Shown one piece after another: positions 40,570 through 52,651 of a DNA stretch of 64,000 bases. Source of the stretch: Alitta virens (lineage: Eukaryota; Annelida; Polychaeta; Phyllodocida; Nereididae); the NCBI GenBank assembly GCA_932294295.1, contig OW028573.1:56329829-56393828 (forward strand). Reading direction: 5' to 3'. The stretch's first letter is position 1. Each line of letters starts with the position of its first letter. Below the pieces are notes generated by a model. The model worked only from the letters and a program-made list of their open reading frames with translations. It was not told the origin of the DNA and searched no databases. The position numbers were made by a program, and so were the translations under genes.

Positions 40570-42742
40570 ATGTGTAGAAGCCCCCATGGAAATATATTAT
40601 TGATTTATTATTATTTTCAGACAGAACATGGCACCCAAGAAAAAAAGCAATGGCCTAACAGAGAAAAAAAGCAATGCAGAAGCTATGAAAACACAGAGCT
40701 AAAGTTAATGCTAACCCCGAGGCACATGCAGCTTACCTGGCAAAAGAGCGATAACGATACAAAAGAAGAAAACTAGATGGAAAGCTGCAAGACATCAATA
40801 AAATAAGTGAAAGAGACAAAAAGCAACTTAGGAAAAAATGGCGTCTTGAAAAGAGAAAACAAATGCAGTCACAACAAAAGAAGGCAAAAGAAGTGAACCA
40901 GGATACACCACCAGCAAGTCATGATCATTACGAATGAGAAGAAATGACAGAAGGGCCTACAGGAAAATAGAAAAGCAAGAGAAAGAAATCAAGAGCCTTC
41001 AAAACCGGATCAAAGTGTTAAACAGAAAACTAAGCTGCCTTCAAGGTCCCAGCAGCCCTTCATCCAAATTAGCTCTGGCAAATGCCAATGCAGCCGATTC
41101 ACCTGCGACAGCAGCAAGTAAATTAATAAGATCCAAGAACATCAACAAATAAGGCAAGAATTAACATTTGGGTATGCTATGAAGAAGGAACTCAAAGAGA
41201 AACTGGAAAAGAATAAAAAGCATACAGCCACTATCTCCAAAATAATTCTAGGCCCCATTCTAAAGAAGTACAGAATGGCAAACAACTTAGTCAGGAAAGA
41301 GCTAGCAATGTCCCATCGAAGTCTGCAGGTGCCAAAAGAAATGAATGATGGGTCCGTCTCACCCACAAAAAGGAAGAAAAGGCAAACATTAGGTGCTACT
41401 GCTGAGCAAGTTAAGCAGTTTTTCCTGGACGACAGAAATAGTGCTCCAGCGTCTGGAAAGAAGGAGACTCCGATATTCCGCAATTATATATAAAGACAAG
41501 AGACAACGCCGTTATCTATGTGACACAATGTGGAACCTCTTTTTAAGGTTTAAAGCGGAGCATCATGGCACAAAATTGTCTTATGCATCCTTCACACGGC
41601 TAAGACCATTTTTTGTAGTTTCACCCTCTGTAAACCAGAGGAATACTGTAGGATGTAAAATACACACAAACATAGAAATTAAGGCCAAGAAGCTGCACTC
41701 TCTTGTGTTACAGATTGACTTTTCAGATAACTACTAATGCAAAGCCGCTTCTGAAATTCAATCTTTTCACTTTGGAGGTTCCAGAGAGCAAGTTACCCTG
41801 CATACATGTCATGCTACTTTAAGTAAGGATGGGTCTGTGCGGGCCCTGTTCTTCACGACATCCTCAACTGCGGTCAGTTTCTGAAGGCTCTGGAAAAAGA
41901 TCAGAACAAATCCAGTGTCACACTGTATCACATATCATGTGCCGACATTGATCGAATGATGGATATTGCCAACAAACTTAATAACACCCAAGTCAAAGGA
42001 ACAATGAGGATACACCAGATAATTTCACCAAATGAAAGCCAATATTTTCATAGAGAATTGTCTTGCTTTTGTGGAAAACCTTGTGATTGCTATGGACCTT
42101 AAGTGGTTTCTGTGGACAAAATACCTGAGATAGAAAGTGTGTTGGATGAACCCCCAGTTGTGGCAGCTATAGAAAGCAAATTGAGATCAGATCAAATTGG
42201 GCTTTTTCGAAAACGTCTTGCTGAAAATATGATGTCGATATTTTGGATCTATCTACTCTTGAGTGCTGAAATGAAACAAGAATATCTTTACTGGAAAGCG
42301 TGGAAAGCTGCAAAGTTTAGACAGAAAGAAGGGTGCGAGTCAGAGAATTCAGACAAGGAAGAAAGCGAGTCAGAGCAAGAAAGTCACACAGAATCTGACA
42401 GTGATTCCGATTACGAAAACGAAACCAAAAAAAAGCAAACTGAAGTCCAAAAATCTGCAGCAGCAATTACTATGCAGTGTAATTTTTGGTCAACAAAAGA
42501 AAATCGTTTTACATTGGCCGCCCCACTGGAGTAATGAAACTAACAAGGTTGAAATTAAATTTCTGGAGCACAGGCAAGTGCAGGGAAGGTACATCTATGC
42601 CAGGCCAAAACGTGAGGACAAGTGCTATGTTTTCAAAAATGCTATTCTGAAGAAAGTCAGTTTTGATGGACCGCCACCATTCAATCTTTCAAAGGACAAA
42701 GAAGCAGATATTTTAAAAGCTGTCAAGTCCTTTAAGAAATAA
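40570..42742 (+). pseudogene. Second decayed member of the same transposase-like family (copy B)
   Basis: Begins with Lys-rich coiled segments (M-A-P-K-K-K at 40629 and onward, frameshifted). It continues with V-K-Q-F-F-L-D-D-R-N-S and an L-S-Y-A-S-F-T-R-L-R-P-F-F-V segment (41395-41735), the counterpart of the F-A-Q-L-R-P region in copy A. It also has H-F-G-G-S-R-E-Q-V-T-L-H-T-C (41770-41815), a Cys-rich S-C-F-C-G-K-P-C-D-C segment (42061), an acidic Ser/Glu tract (42330-42420) and a C-terminal domain ending at 42742. The S-D-G/H-G-K-G core present in copy A is absent, apparently by internal deletion near 41.88 kb. Multiple stops and frameshifts make it inactive. It lies directly downstream of copy A in the same orientation but belongs to a different subgroup. 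Confidence 0.6.
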
Positions 42743-42759
42743 ATGGATGATCTGTTGGT

Positions 42760-43654
42760 TCCATAATTGTAATATAAATCTGCATTCCCATTATTTGTAA
42801 CTTTTTGTGAAAAGTTTCTTCTACTAGTGTTACTACTTTAGTTAATGTGTTACCAAGAAACGTATCTTTCATTTAAGGTAATTTCCTTTCCGCATGATCA
42901 TGATGATTTGTTATTTTAGAAGTAGAATGATGTTATATTTCATGAATTTGTAAAAGGTTGTCTCTAATAAATTTTGTGAGACAAATCCATCCTTGAGCTT
43001 CCATTTGTAACGCCGTATTAGTGCCTGGAAAGGACCTGAATTCAATTAAATCGGCAATTAGCATGTGAACGCCATCACTGTATATATAATTTCTGTTTTC
43101 ATGTGGTTCCAAAATGCATTAATAGCATGTGACTATCATCACAATCTCCTGTATCTTTTAAAGTCATTCTGATATCCTTTCCATATTTTCTGTTTTGTTG
43201 GTACAACTATGAAAAAAAAACCTACCTACCTATGCAGTCATTATCTCACTATCATCGTTTCCATTTTACTGGTGGTCTCACTGGCGTTCAAACATTTTTG
43301 ACCAAATGGTCAAATGCAACTGTTGCTCTGTGAGTTGCCACTTTTGTTGATACTTAATCAGCCAACTGTGACAATGTTTGAGTTTGATAAGACTAAACTA
43401 AGAGCAAGGTAGCTATCAGAAATAAAGTAGTCCTGTAGAATGGATCAATAGGTTTGGCATACATTCGGAAATGATTGTATTATACAGGCAAATGTACTCA
43501 ACAAATATATATTTTACAGGTTAACATATATACAATCACAACATGTCCCTCTGAAGAAAAAAAACCCCTAGCCTTTATTAAATTATGACAAAAAAAAAAT
43601 GGTACCAAAAAAAAAAAATTATTAAAATCATTCAGAAAGGCATTGTAAACATGA
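42760..43654. other. No gene recognised
   Basis: AT-rich, with short homopolymer A runs near 43.6 kb. No supported frame or repeat family. Confidence 0.4.
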
Positions 43655-43655
43655 C

Positions 43656-43790
43656 ATCTATCAATCTATCTATCTATCTATCTATCTATCTATGTCCATT
43701 GCAAACCTGTGCTTTTATAGTTGTATATGTATTCAAAATATACATAAAAGCACAGGTTTGTGATGGAGATATATAGATAGATAGATAGAT
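43656..43790. repeat. Palindrome capped by complementary tetranucleotide microsatellites
   Basis: A (CTAT)n run at 43663-43693 is followed by TCCATTGCAAACCTGTGCTT. After a short spacer comes AAGCACAGGTTTGTGATGGA and then a GATA run to 43790. The whole 135 bases can fold on itself, with the two microsatellites pairing at the base of the stem. Confidence 0.9.
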
Positions 43791-43799
43791 TTTTTATAT

Positions 43800-46380
43800 T
43801 GAGGTACAACTACTAGTACTGGGTGATCATAATTATACAGTGCATTGTATAATCATATGTTTTCATTTGTCCTTTTACAACGTATCTTTTTTCCTTTTTT
43901 GAAACTGCGGTAGTGAGGGTACCTTGCAAATAACATGTATTCCGGCTAATTAATCCACACGTTGCCAATAATGCATGTATTTCAAAATATGGATAGGAGA
44001 GGAGAGGACAGGACTCAATCATGGATTACTTTCTTTTTTTTAACCAAGACAAAATTAATACTACACTAAGAGCAGTGGTGATGCGTCTGAGCCAGCAAAT
44101 AAAAGTAAATTGCTACGCACTGCATTGGACGCTCCAATGATCCTAAAAACAATAACATTGCCACAGTTGAACAAACAATGTTCATAATCTTGAGTAGTGA
44201 AAAACTAAACAAAGGAAGGAATGTCTGTTTGCTGTCAGGAAGGAAAAGCTAAAAATTGCCTGTAAATCTGTTAAAACGATGTGGTCATAAAAGTACAAGT
44301 CCAAAGATTTAATCAAAAGCATTGATAAAATTTACCAATTTGAGAATTGGTGTTGAATGTCTCCACTACTGGATGATCCACATCATCTTCCGAAAGTAAT
44401 GCCGTTATTTTTCGTCATGGCCCTCTAACAGCATTTCGTAAACATAACCACTCATTTGCGGTCCACAGTACTCCGCGACCAATCAAACTGGATATGCATA
44501 AACCAGGTAATTAAGCCCAGGTATAGCAAGGCACACGCTGTAGCCATCTGGAGGAGTGTTGCTTGCTTCAGGAAGATGGATCCACATACACAATAACAAA
44601 ATGACAGGCAAAGTTTTGGTATCTGTAGACGAATCAGACTAAGCCATATATGCTATCTAAATGTTACTTCAATTTATTATAACTTTGTAATGTTATGCAA
44701 AAATACGTGCATTTTCACTGTGCTCTTTATATGTTCAGGAGTCATTATCTGAGGTAGTAATAAATTTGTAGCTTGGACTAAAACAAAATTAAGGCAGCGT
44801 GCGCCTCGGATGATAGTCCGCAAAAAGCTATTTGTGGTTGGAATAAATCAATTTAACTGACATACTCAGGGCACAAAAGAAATATGTCATATGTTAGTAC
44901 ATATACATGCAGGTACATGCACATAATGGGGCAGAACCTGCCGACTGTCGCCTGTCATTCAAAAATGAAAATTAACAAAAAAATATTTTGCGTATAGCCT
45001 CTGCACAGCCCTGCAAGGAGGTACAATGTATATATGGCTACCTGAATTCGAATCTGCCTTCTTCCGATCTTCCTAAATCAGTAAAGCAAGTCTGCTGAAA
45101 GAAGATGCCCTTCCCTGCTTGACATCACATTTTGGTGCTTCCCTCCTCCATGAATAAAACCTTTAGGCCTCTCAAATGAGGTGAAACTGTTATCACATTC
45201 TAGCCTTTTCCGGCCCAGTAGCCAACAACTGCTCATTTATGCAAAATGACAAACAGCTAGAAAATAACTGGTCACCTACCATGGTATATGGAAATCTGCA
45301 TGACAGTGAATCGTTGTTCTGGGAGCTTATTCCTTGGATTCAACACCCTTAAGATTTTGACCTGCCTACTGTCGCCATCTAAAAAACGCTGCCCTACATG
45401 TTCTCTCACTGTTCAGAGGCGGTTAAAACTAGTGTTATTTCCTATATGGTACCACAAAAATCTGTAACATTTTAAAAATCTGATAAATATTTTTGAACAC
45501 TTAGCGGGAAATCTACCACTAGCATGGAATAGTAACCATAGCGCAATGGTGGCATATAACGTGCTTTATACCGCCAAAATATTTCCAATTGCCTTAATTT
45601 TCTAGATTGAGGAGACATTTTATTCAATGAGAGATGTAGTGATTTAGGCAAGGGTTATGTCTTTACTACAATCCAGTATCAAGTTGCGTGCAACACAAAC
45701 CAGACATGACTTTTTTTCCCGCAAAAACTCAGAACGGCCGCATCACTGGCCCGGCGCATCTCGTATCCCTACCCACGTATTAATTACATCGATTCCGAAC
45801 TGACATTTTCGAATGTATATATATTTAGTTTTCATAACTATAATGATTGTATTTATTCTTTGCTTTGCCTGTTCACTGTTCATCTTACCAAAAATGTCTC
45901 CATGGTAAATATAAAATTTCCACATTTAATTTATTATCGAAGGAATTATGCAAGTAATAGCATACAGATTGCTGGAATTTTTCTGAAAGATAGCGATGAT
46001 ATTTGTGGAAATATTTGTAGCTCAAAGTTTAATTTAACTTTTTCCCTACGTCACTGGTATCTAAGAATTAGAGGGAAGATTATTTTGTCCTTTATTTATT
46101 ACTTAATTAGATTTTCATAAATTTATGTATCTTTGAGAAAAAAATAATAGCATAAGATAATGGTATTATATCAAAGTTCCTTATTGTTCCAGGGTAGTGA
46201 GAGGCCATGAAAAATAGAAAATTGTGTCCCGGGCGTTATGCCCCTAGTGTCAATGTGTTGAAATTCTGCAAATCATGTACGAACATTGTAGACCTAATCA
46301 GAATAATAGGAATTTAGAATTGTGTCCATTTATAAAAATACAAATTCGATCGTGAGCATCATCCTGTAGAACTTACAATG
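43800..46380. other. Noncoding region
   Basis: No gene is recognised. One minus-strand open block at about 45285-45387 is bounded by TTTTTTAG and ATG|GTAGGT and could be a short exon, but its residues match nothing. The rest is AT-rich. Confidence 0.3.
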
Positions 46381-46574
46381 GAGTAGAGTCAAAACGGCCA
46401 ACGACACTCCCCATGACGACCAACTAGCCAAAACGGCCACCCCCATAACGGCCAATCGACCAAAACGGCCAATTACCAGGACGGCCAACTCAATTTTTTT
46501 TTGTAATTACTGTACAAGGCCAATTTTTCTACGTACAGTATTTATTTTAATAGCCCCGACGTATATCAAGTACA

Positions 46575-46760
46575 AACAGTCAAGCAAATCTTTTATGACC
46601 AGCTGCCAGAGGCAGACATAATGATGAAATGATATGGTTTGGAGTCCACACCATGTGACACATTTACACCATGGCTGGGGTATTTTACTTGCCTCAGCAT
46701 AGACACCGAGTACAAGGCACTTCCAATTCAATGTTTTATGCAATCAACAGCGGGGAAGCT
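46575..46760 (-). repeat. SINE tail fragment
   Basis: Reverse complement of the 3' body of the 30189 SINE, with ACATGGTGTGGA, CTCGGTGTCTATGCTGAGGC and ATTATGTCTGCCTCTGGCAG words. Nested in the AAAACGGCCA element. Confidence 0.65.
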
Positions 46761-46871
46761 CATAAAAAGAGAATTAATAGACATTTGATAGCAAAAAAAA
46801 AAAAATTAAATGTTGAATTACCCATACCTTTATAGTGCTTAAAGTGTCAATTGAGAGGTCGGATAAATTTT

Positions 46872-47140
46872 GGCAGCCAGGTGGTCTAGTGGCAGGGCAC
46901 TCGCCTGCTCCTCTGAAGGACCCAGGTTCAAACACGGGCTCGGGCACCCTTTATGAGCAACATGCCAGCTTGATGTCGTTCGGATGAGATGTTAAATTGG
47001 CTGTGTCTATGCTGAGACAAGTAAAAGATCCCACCCATGGGGTAAATGTGTAACTTGGGTAGACCCCTCTCTCTCTCTCTCACCTCATGAACCCTTGATA
47101 GCGGCAAGAACTTGTCTTAGGGGGGATACACTTTCCATAT
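46872..47140 (+). mobile_element. tRNA-derived SINE
   Basis: Head GCAGCCAGGTGGTCTAGTGG, B box GGTTCAAAC, body with ATGAGATGTTAAATTGGC, GTCTATGCTGAGACAAGTAA and GGGGTAAATGTGTAACTTGG, and a CT-rich end. Closely related to the minus-strand copy at 55895-56136. Confidence 0.78.
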
Positions 47141-48280
47141 ATCTATTTATAATATCAAATGTCATAATTATTATACTTATCAGTTTTTAATGTTAAGAAA
47201 AAAAAAACACATTCTTGTTGCCCATTCCATAAGATTAAAAATCGCAGCATCCTTATTAGCCTTTAAAGCACCCAAATATGTCTATTGGGAGGTGAAATAA
47301 GTATCTGTATAGTATATTTAGGATTTTTTTAGAGAGTGCTGGCAACCATTGTGTTCTTATGCAAATAAGATCATTCATCCCAACAATTTCTTGGAACCGT
47401 GTTATCTTCTGAAAGGGAACATTCTTGGGAACATTTAGGCACTTATAGAGTCCTGGGGGTTTCAAGGTGGGTCCTGCAGGCCTCTGGACTATAAAAAAAA
47501 GATGTGTGCATACATTTCCCAAGCATTGTGCTTCTGGGCGATTCTATGGAATTTTGATCATTTCTTGTTCTTACAATAAGTTCAATTTATAAACATACAG
47601 ATATATATTAATTGCTACTTATCTTTTAGACACTATAGTCATCAAATGACAATAAAAACATAACTTCAAATAATTATATCACTAAAATCTTCCATGAGAG
47701 AGAGAAAAGCACATCTGTGTTTACTTTTTATATTATCTACAAAATTCAGTTTACCTGTAAAAATGTATGTAGACTATATTTTATCTCTCTGAAAGTGTTA
47801 AAATTGGATCCCTGACCATAACAGCATAGGAAAATTCGGAAACATTTGTTTTTCGAATCTCACTGCCTTAAGCTTACAAAAAATGTATAGGTTTTATAGG
47901 TTTACAAATCCCAAGATTAGCATGATTAGCCAACCTTTGGCCGTCTTGGTATGGTGGCCGTTTTTTGCGATTGGCCGTCCTGGTATGTTGGCCGTTTTAT
48001 ATTTGGCCGTTTTGACCAGACAATGATCCAAAATTTCATATCAAAAAGATCTTCAAGTCACACTTGTTTGGAAAATATTACCAAATTGCAATTAAGGTTA
48101 CATGAATCAAGTAACCGTTCATACATGGAACTAGGTCGTAAGCAGGAGCGCCATCTACCGTTTATAATAGCTTGCAAGCGTTGAAACGGTTAGGGATTAG
48201 CGCATAGCTCTGTGTTTTGTGGTCGTCGGTGTGGACCTGGAAGGAGTGGCAGCATTATTTGGTAGTTAATCAGACTAATA

Positions 48281-51200
48281 ATGTCGTCTCCCATCAGTTC
48301 ATCAGACCCAAAACGGTCTGCAAAGATTCACAGGTAATTATTTCGCGGTGGTGAAACTGAACATTTATGATGATATCATTATATGCACATTTTTGTATTG
48401 TTAATTTTTAAATTGTACATTGTACAGACTCTGAGAGTCAGTGAAACAGCCAGTTCATTCATACTAAGCAGTGGTGCAATGTTTCACGCTCAACTCTATC
48501 AATAATCTGTGAGGTGACTAAGGTCCTGGTATATATACACATGATACCAGATGCCAGAGGCAGACATACTGAAAGATGGACAAGGCTTTGCTAGCGAATG
48601 CCAGTCAAAACAGCTACACGTGAAAACAGCTACAGCCAAAAAACGGCTACAAAATTTTGTGGTATTCCCAAAACGGTCACAATGAACAGATGACAAAAAC
48701 GTCAACATGAGTATTTCAAAAATGGCTACAAGCTATGTCTACAAGATGCCCGAAACAGCTACAGCGGCTTTTTGTAATCGGCGCCCGCGCCCAGCGCCCA
48801 GTTCATTTATTGCCCCAAAATGGCATGTGTTTGACCGCATCATTTGGACATACATGGAGACAAGAGTCTCTTGTTGGCTCCATGTTCTGGTGGCTGCATG
48901 ATTTGGACAATCCCAAATCCTTTTCGACAAATACATTTGTATTACATGACATTATATTTTAGATATGTATATGTGCACATGCTGTCTATAAAATTATCAA
49001 AATATGGACATTGTTGCGTCGCGCTAAATACGTTCTACTACGTCTTAAGAATTGTTAACTGCATACTACTTAGAAAGAGGAGTTTTCGGCAATTTCTAGG
49101 AACTTTAAATTTTGAAAATTGGACTACAAATGACAAAGTTATGCTGGATTAATGATGCAAAAGGTTACAACCGTTTTGGTGATGTGTTAATGGCGGACCG
49201 CTTGCCCTTCTTGTAGCCTCGATAATCCTAACAACCTTATCAACGTAACGAAGACACCATCACCAAACTTTAACCAAAACTTTTTGTATAAAAAAAAGTC
49301 TCATGTGGTATCTTGATGCTTAAAAACGAACCTTAAAAAACAGGGGAGTCTTGGAGTTTTTTAGGGCCTTGACTTGCTTTTTCCTGGTCTTGTCACCGCC
49401 AATAAAAACGGGCAGTGAGTTGACTACAGGCGGTGAGCAGTGAGTTGGCATTGGCGGTGAGTTAACCTGATACTGGGGGGACAAGGGTTTTGTTTATAAC
49501 TACACAACTTTAAATAGCAATGTCATCTGGTCAAGACTTATTATAGTAGGACAAACCTGCCTGTAATGCTGTTGACAATATCAAAGCATTAAGTCATGAT
49601 CAAAAGAGGCAAAAAAAAGAACAAAAACCCCATCCAAATGTCCAAAACTTTGTAACCATAAACTTTGTAAACATAAAATTCACTTGTCAGATATGGACCT
49701 ATTTATTTTCTGATAAGCTAATGTTTATGGCATTACGTGCACTGACTGACATGTTAGCCTAAATCATGAAGATACACCTGTATATATACCCTAATATTTC
49801 TATCTCACCCTATCCTCATATATATTAGGCCTATTCAGATATTTCTCAAGGATTTCCCCATAGACCTTCATGAGTTTTAGCTTGATTTTAGTAAGCAGCA
49901 AACAGAAGCACATCCAGCCAGCGAGGCAAGAGGGAGGGGGGAGCAATGGGAGACGTCATATATCCACTCCAGGGTCAAAAAGCGCTACAGCCATGCTAGC
50001 CATAAATTCTATGTTCAAAACAGCTACTCGTTCATACACCAAAACGGCTGCACTTTTACACACCAAAACGTCTACACTTTCCATGATGTCAACAAAGGGC
50101 AGATCAATACAACAGTAGCTAACAGTTATTTTAAAAGGTCTGTAGATGTTTTGGTCTGTAGACATTTTGGTTATTTGGCTGTAGCTGTTTTTGTATCATT
50201 GTTAACGGGAAAAGCACTGCAGACGTTACGGTAGACGTTTTAGGTGTTGACGTTTTCGCGTGTAGCCGTTTCGTCTGCCACCCTTTGCTAGCTACATGAG
50301 ATTACTAGTCAACTTACTGCGTCTACTAATTCACCTCCCGCAAGGGTTGTTCAGCTCACTGCCTGCTAGGATTGGTCAACTCACTGCCCATTTTATGAAA
50401 GAAACCGCCTGTATGGTCAGCTCACTGACGGCTGAGTCAACTCGCCTCCACCGCCAATGAATGCGATATCCGACCACGAAGGATGGGTTTGTTTTCAGTA
50501 TGTGTGATCAGTCCATGTGAGCATTTGGCGTGCATAGTCACACTCTAGGAGTGTACAGTCTAGAGATCAACGTGCAGGACTTAGCCTACGAAAGCGAGAG
50601 GAGGCGGTGACTAGACCAATATCAAAATCATTTTAAATTAACTGAAAATTTATTTTGGGGCGGTGACTTGACTAGGAATGCTGGCTAGTCAGCTCACCGC
50701 CGATAAAGGTGAGTTAACATGATACCCTACATGATACTTAATTCATTTACTGGTGCATAGGTTTACCTCCACTGTGGAGTGGCGATCAATGGTTTATCCA
50801 AAGAAAGAAGTATCCATACATCAGAGATGCAGGGACTGATTCCAAATCATAGGTTTTTTCAGACCATAAGGCATTTTGGGTTTAGTGCAGTATAGCGGGC
50901 CCAAATTCATGCCCATATATGGTGTCCATGAAATCTATTTTTTTTACAAAATTTCGCACTAGCACACAATACGAATAACATTTGGGTAGAGTAGGGGGTG
51001 GCAGCCCCCAAGAAAAAGTAAAAATAAAAATCGATAAACTGCGTTCTTGTCTTGAAAATGATCTCCGCCACTGTTTATTTGTCAAGCATTTGACGTCATA
51101 GGCCTGGCAACGAGGCCGCTAAATATGGTCATAAATTTTGGTCCGCTAAACTGCACTTTTTCCGGCATGTTCAAAAAGTATCTTTTGTAAACAATCAAGA

Positions 51201-52142
51201 TTTTTAGAATAATGCCAATTTTTTTGGGCACAATCACTCCACACACAACTGTAGGCAATATATTTCTCTATGTCGGTGTGTGAAAATTAGCCACATAACT
51301 GACCTAATTATCCTAAAAGAGAAAGTTTGTGACGAAATCACGTTTACAAAGTTGAGATGATCAGGCCATTCTTAGAAATATCAGCAGAACAGTGAATTGG
51401 CCGGAATGACGTCACAGGCCATTCTTCAAGAACTAACAAGAAGTTGCATCATAGTACCATAATCTGACTATCCTGACGTGTTTTTAACACATCAATTATC
51501 ACCACACTTTTTTTTCCCCCAGATATAAACCTCCTCCCTCAGGTGGACCTTTGGACGACCCAACGCCAGACTACATGAACCTTCTGGGAATGATCTTCAG
51601 CATGTGTGGCTTGATGTTAAAGGTAAAGGTTATAATATGAGTTGATTTATTACCCCATTGGAAATAGTATTTGATAGATTTATTGACCATGCAGGATAAT
51701 TCTGTGTGGAATATTTCATATTTGGCATAGAGTGAGTCTAACGATTATCATGATCATATCCAACATTAGTTTGTTGCCAGCAAAAAATTTTTTTTTTTAA
51801 AACACACTGATATTTTTTTCTTTACCAGATGAAATGGTGTGCCTGGGCGGCAGTGTATTGCTCCTTCATAAGTTTTGCCAACTCCCGATCATCAGAAGAT
51901 ACAAAGCAAATGCTCAGCAGTTTTATGTAAGTATTCGACATCGTTTGAGAAATAACTTGGCTATCACATTGCCAGTTAATCAATGCCATGGTTTCAGTAG
52001 TCATTTTTAAGGGAAAGGCAATGCATTTTATGTGTGTACATTTTATAATATATTTTCTTTTTTTCCTTCCTCTAGGTTATCAATATCAGCAGTGGTCATG
52101 TCATACCTACAAAATCCACAGCCAATGACTCCACCTTGGTAA
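48281..52142 (+). CDS. WDR83OS: Asterix / PAT complex subunit (WDR83OS homologue), four exons
   Basis: Asterix is a small ER membrane protein that forms the PAT chaperone complex with CCDC47 and shields transmembrane helices during insertion. Exons are 48281-48333, 51523-51622, 51829-51926 and 52076-52142, all with GT-AG borders, giving 105 residues with every phase closing (human about 106). Recognisable segments are [44 protein letters not shown] and the C terminus N-P-Q-P-M-T-P-P-W, with three hydrophobic stretches. The start Met gives a short Ser-rich, divergent N terminus. Intron 1 is 3.2 kb and filled with palindromic repeats. The gene converges with the coiled-coil gene, whose stop lies 510 bases away. 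Confidence 0.95.
48596..50282. mobile_element. Element with AAAACGGCTAC-word arms and a 10-base flanking repeat
   Basis: The left arm (48596-48790) repeats AAAACAGCTAC and AAAACGGCTAC-like words. The right arm (about 50135-50282) has them inverted as GTAGCCGTTT and GTAGACGTTTT. The outer ends GCCAGTCAAAACAGCTACAC and GTGTAGCCGTTTCGTCTGCC pair with a few mismatches. The direct repeat CTTTGCTAGC flanks the pair at 48586-48595 and 50283-50292, a plausible 8-10-base target duplication as in hAT or Mutator-like elements. Additional plus-orientation words lie at 49975-50070, so it may be a composite. It lies inside Asterix intron 1. Confidence 0.5.
49430..50725. repeat. Clusters of CAGTGAGTTGAC words in inverted orientations
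   Basis: CAGTGAGTTGAC, CAGTGAGTTGGC and GGTGAGTTAACCTGATAC lie at 49430-49475. GTCAACTTACTG, CAGCTCACTGCC, CAACTCACTGCC and CAGCTCACTGAC lie at 50308-50425, and GTCAGCTCACCGCC plus GGTGAGTTAACATGATAC at 50690-50725. They form a third set of word-like arms that straddles the right end of the 48596-50282 element. Confidence 0.55.
50884..51157. mobile_element. MITE of the AGTGCAGTATAGCGG family, copy 1
   Basis: Starts AGTGCAGTATAGCGGGCCCA and ends with the near complement GGTCCGCTAAACTGCACT. It shares internal words (GTTTAT, TTGACGTCATAGGCCTGGCAAC) with 63248-63543. It lies in Asterix intron 1. Confidence 0.8.
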
Positions 52143-52651
52143 ATTTAGAATCATAACTATTGTTGTATATTTGTACAAGCAAAACATCTTTTTTTCAAAG
52201 TATTATAAATTTATCTATGAAAGCCTATGTTAAAAAATACAAGAATTTGTAATGGTAACAAAATGTAGATATATATATGAAAATATATCTAAAAAAATAT
52301 ATTTATATATTAAAATAATACATTATGTAATGCAACATTTTAAAGTTTTAAGTTGTCTTACTTGTGTGCAGTTCTTCATTAATACAATCTAATTGTCACT
52401 GGGAAACATATATGCAAGTGAAAATTGTGTATAAAAATATTTTGTGCAATGAAAAAGTGTAATCATTTATCATTCTATGTGTTTTTCATTTTCATAAAGT
52501 ATTTGGCTAATGAATTATTTAATACATTGATAATGCAACAAAGAATAAAGTTTCAAAAATTATATTATACTGTAGTTTGTAAATTTCTTAGGTCTTTACT
52601 CAATAATATCTTGTTTAATCACATCACAAGCCTGGGATTGGCAGCCATTGA

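Larger units (their letters stand above)
46388..48016. mobile_element. Non-autonomous element with arms of repeated AAAACGGCCA words
   Basis: The left arm (46388-46497) holds about five AAAACGGCCA or ACGGCCAA words in one orientation. The right arm (47934-48016) holds about four as TTGGCCGTTTT in the opposite orientation. The outermost words, GTCAAAACGGCCAA and TTGGCCGTTTTGAC, are exact inverted repeats. ACAATG occurs just outside both ends (46377, 48020), a possible but imperfect target duplication. The interior is noncoding and contains two SINE pieces. Confidence 0.6.

Noticed and set aside
43660..43790. CRISPR-like short repeats
   Set aside because: The repeated units are tetranucleotide microsatellites in a eukaryotic genome, with no spacers of regular length.
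45285..45387. Possible short minus-strand exon with splice-like borders
   Set aside because: It has an acceptor and a donor, but the encoded 34 residues match no family, and I could not link it to the spacer-domain gene.
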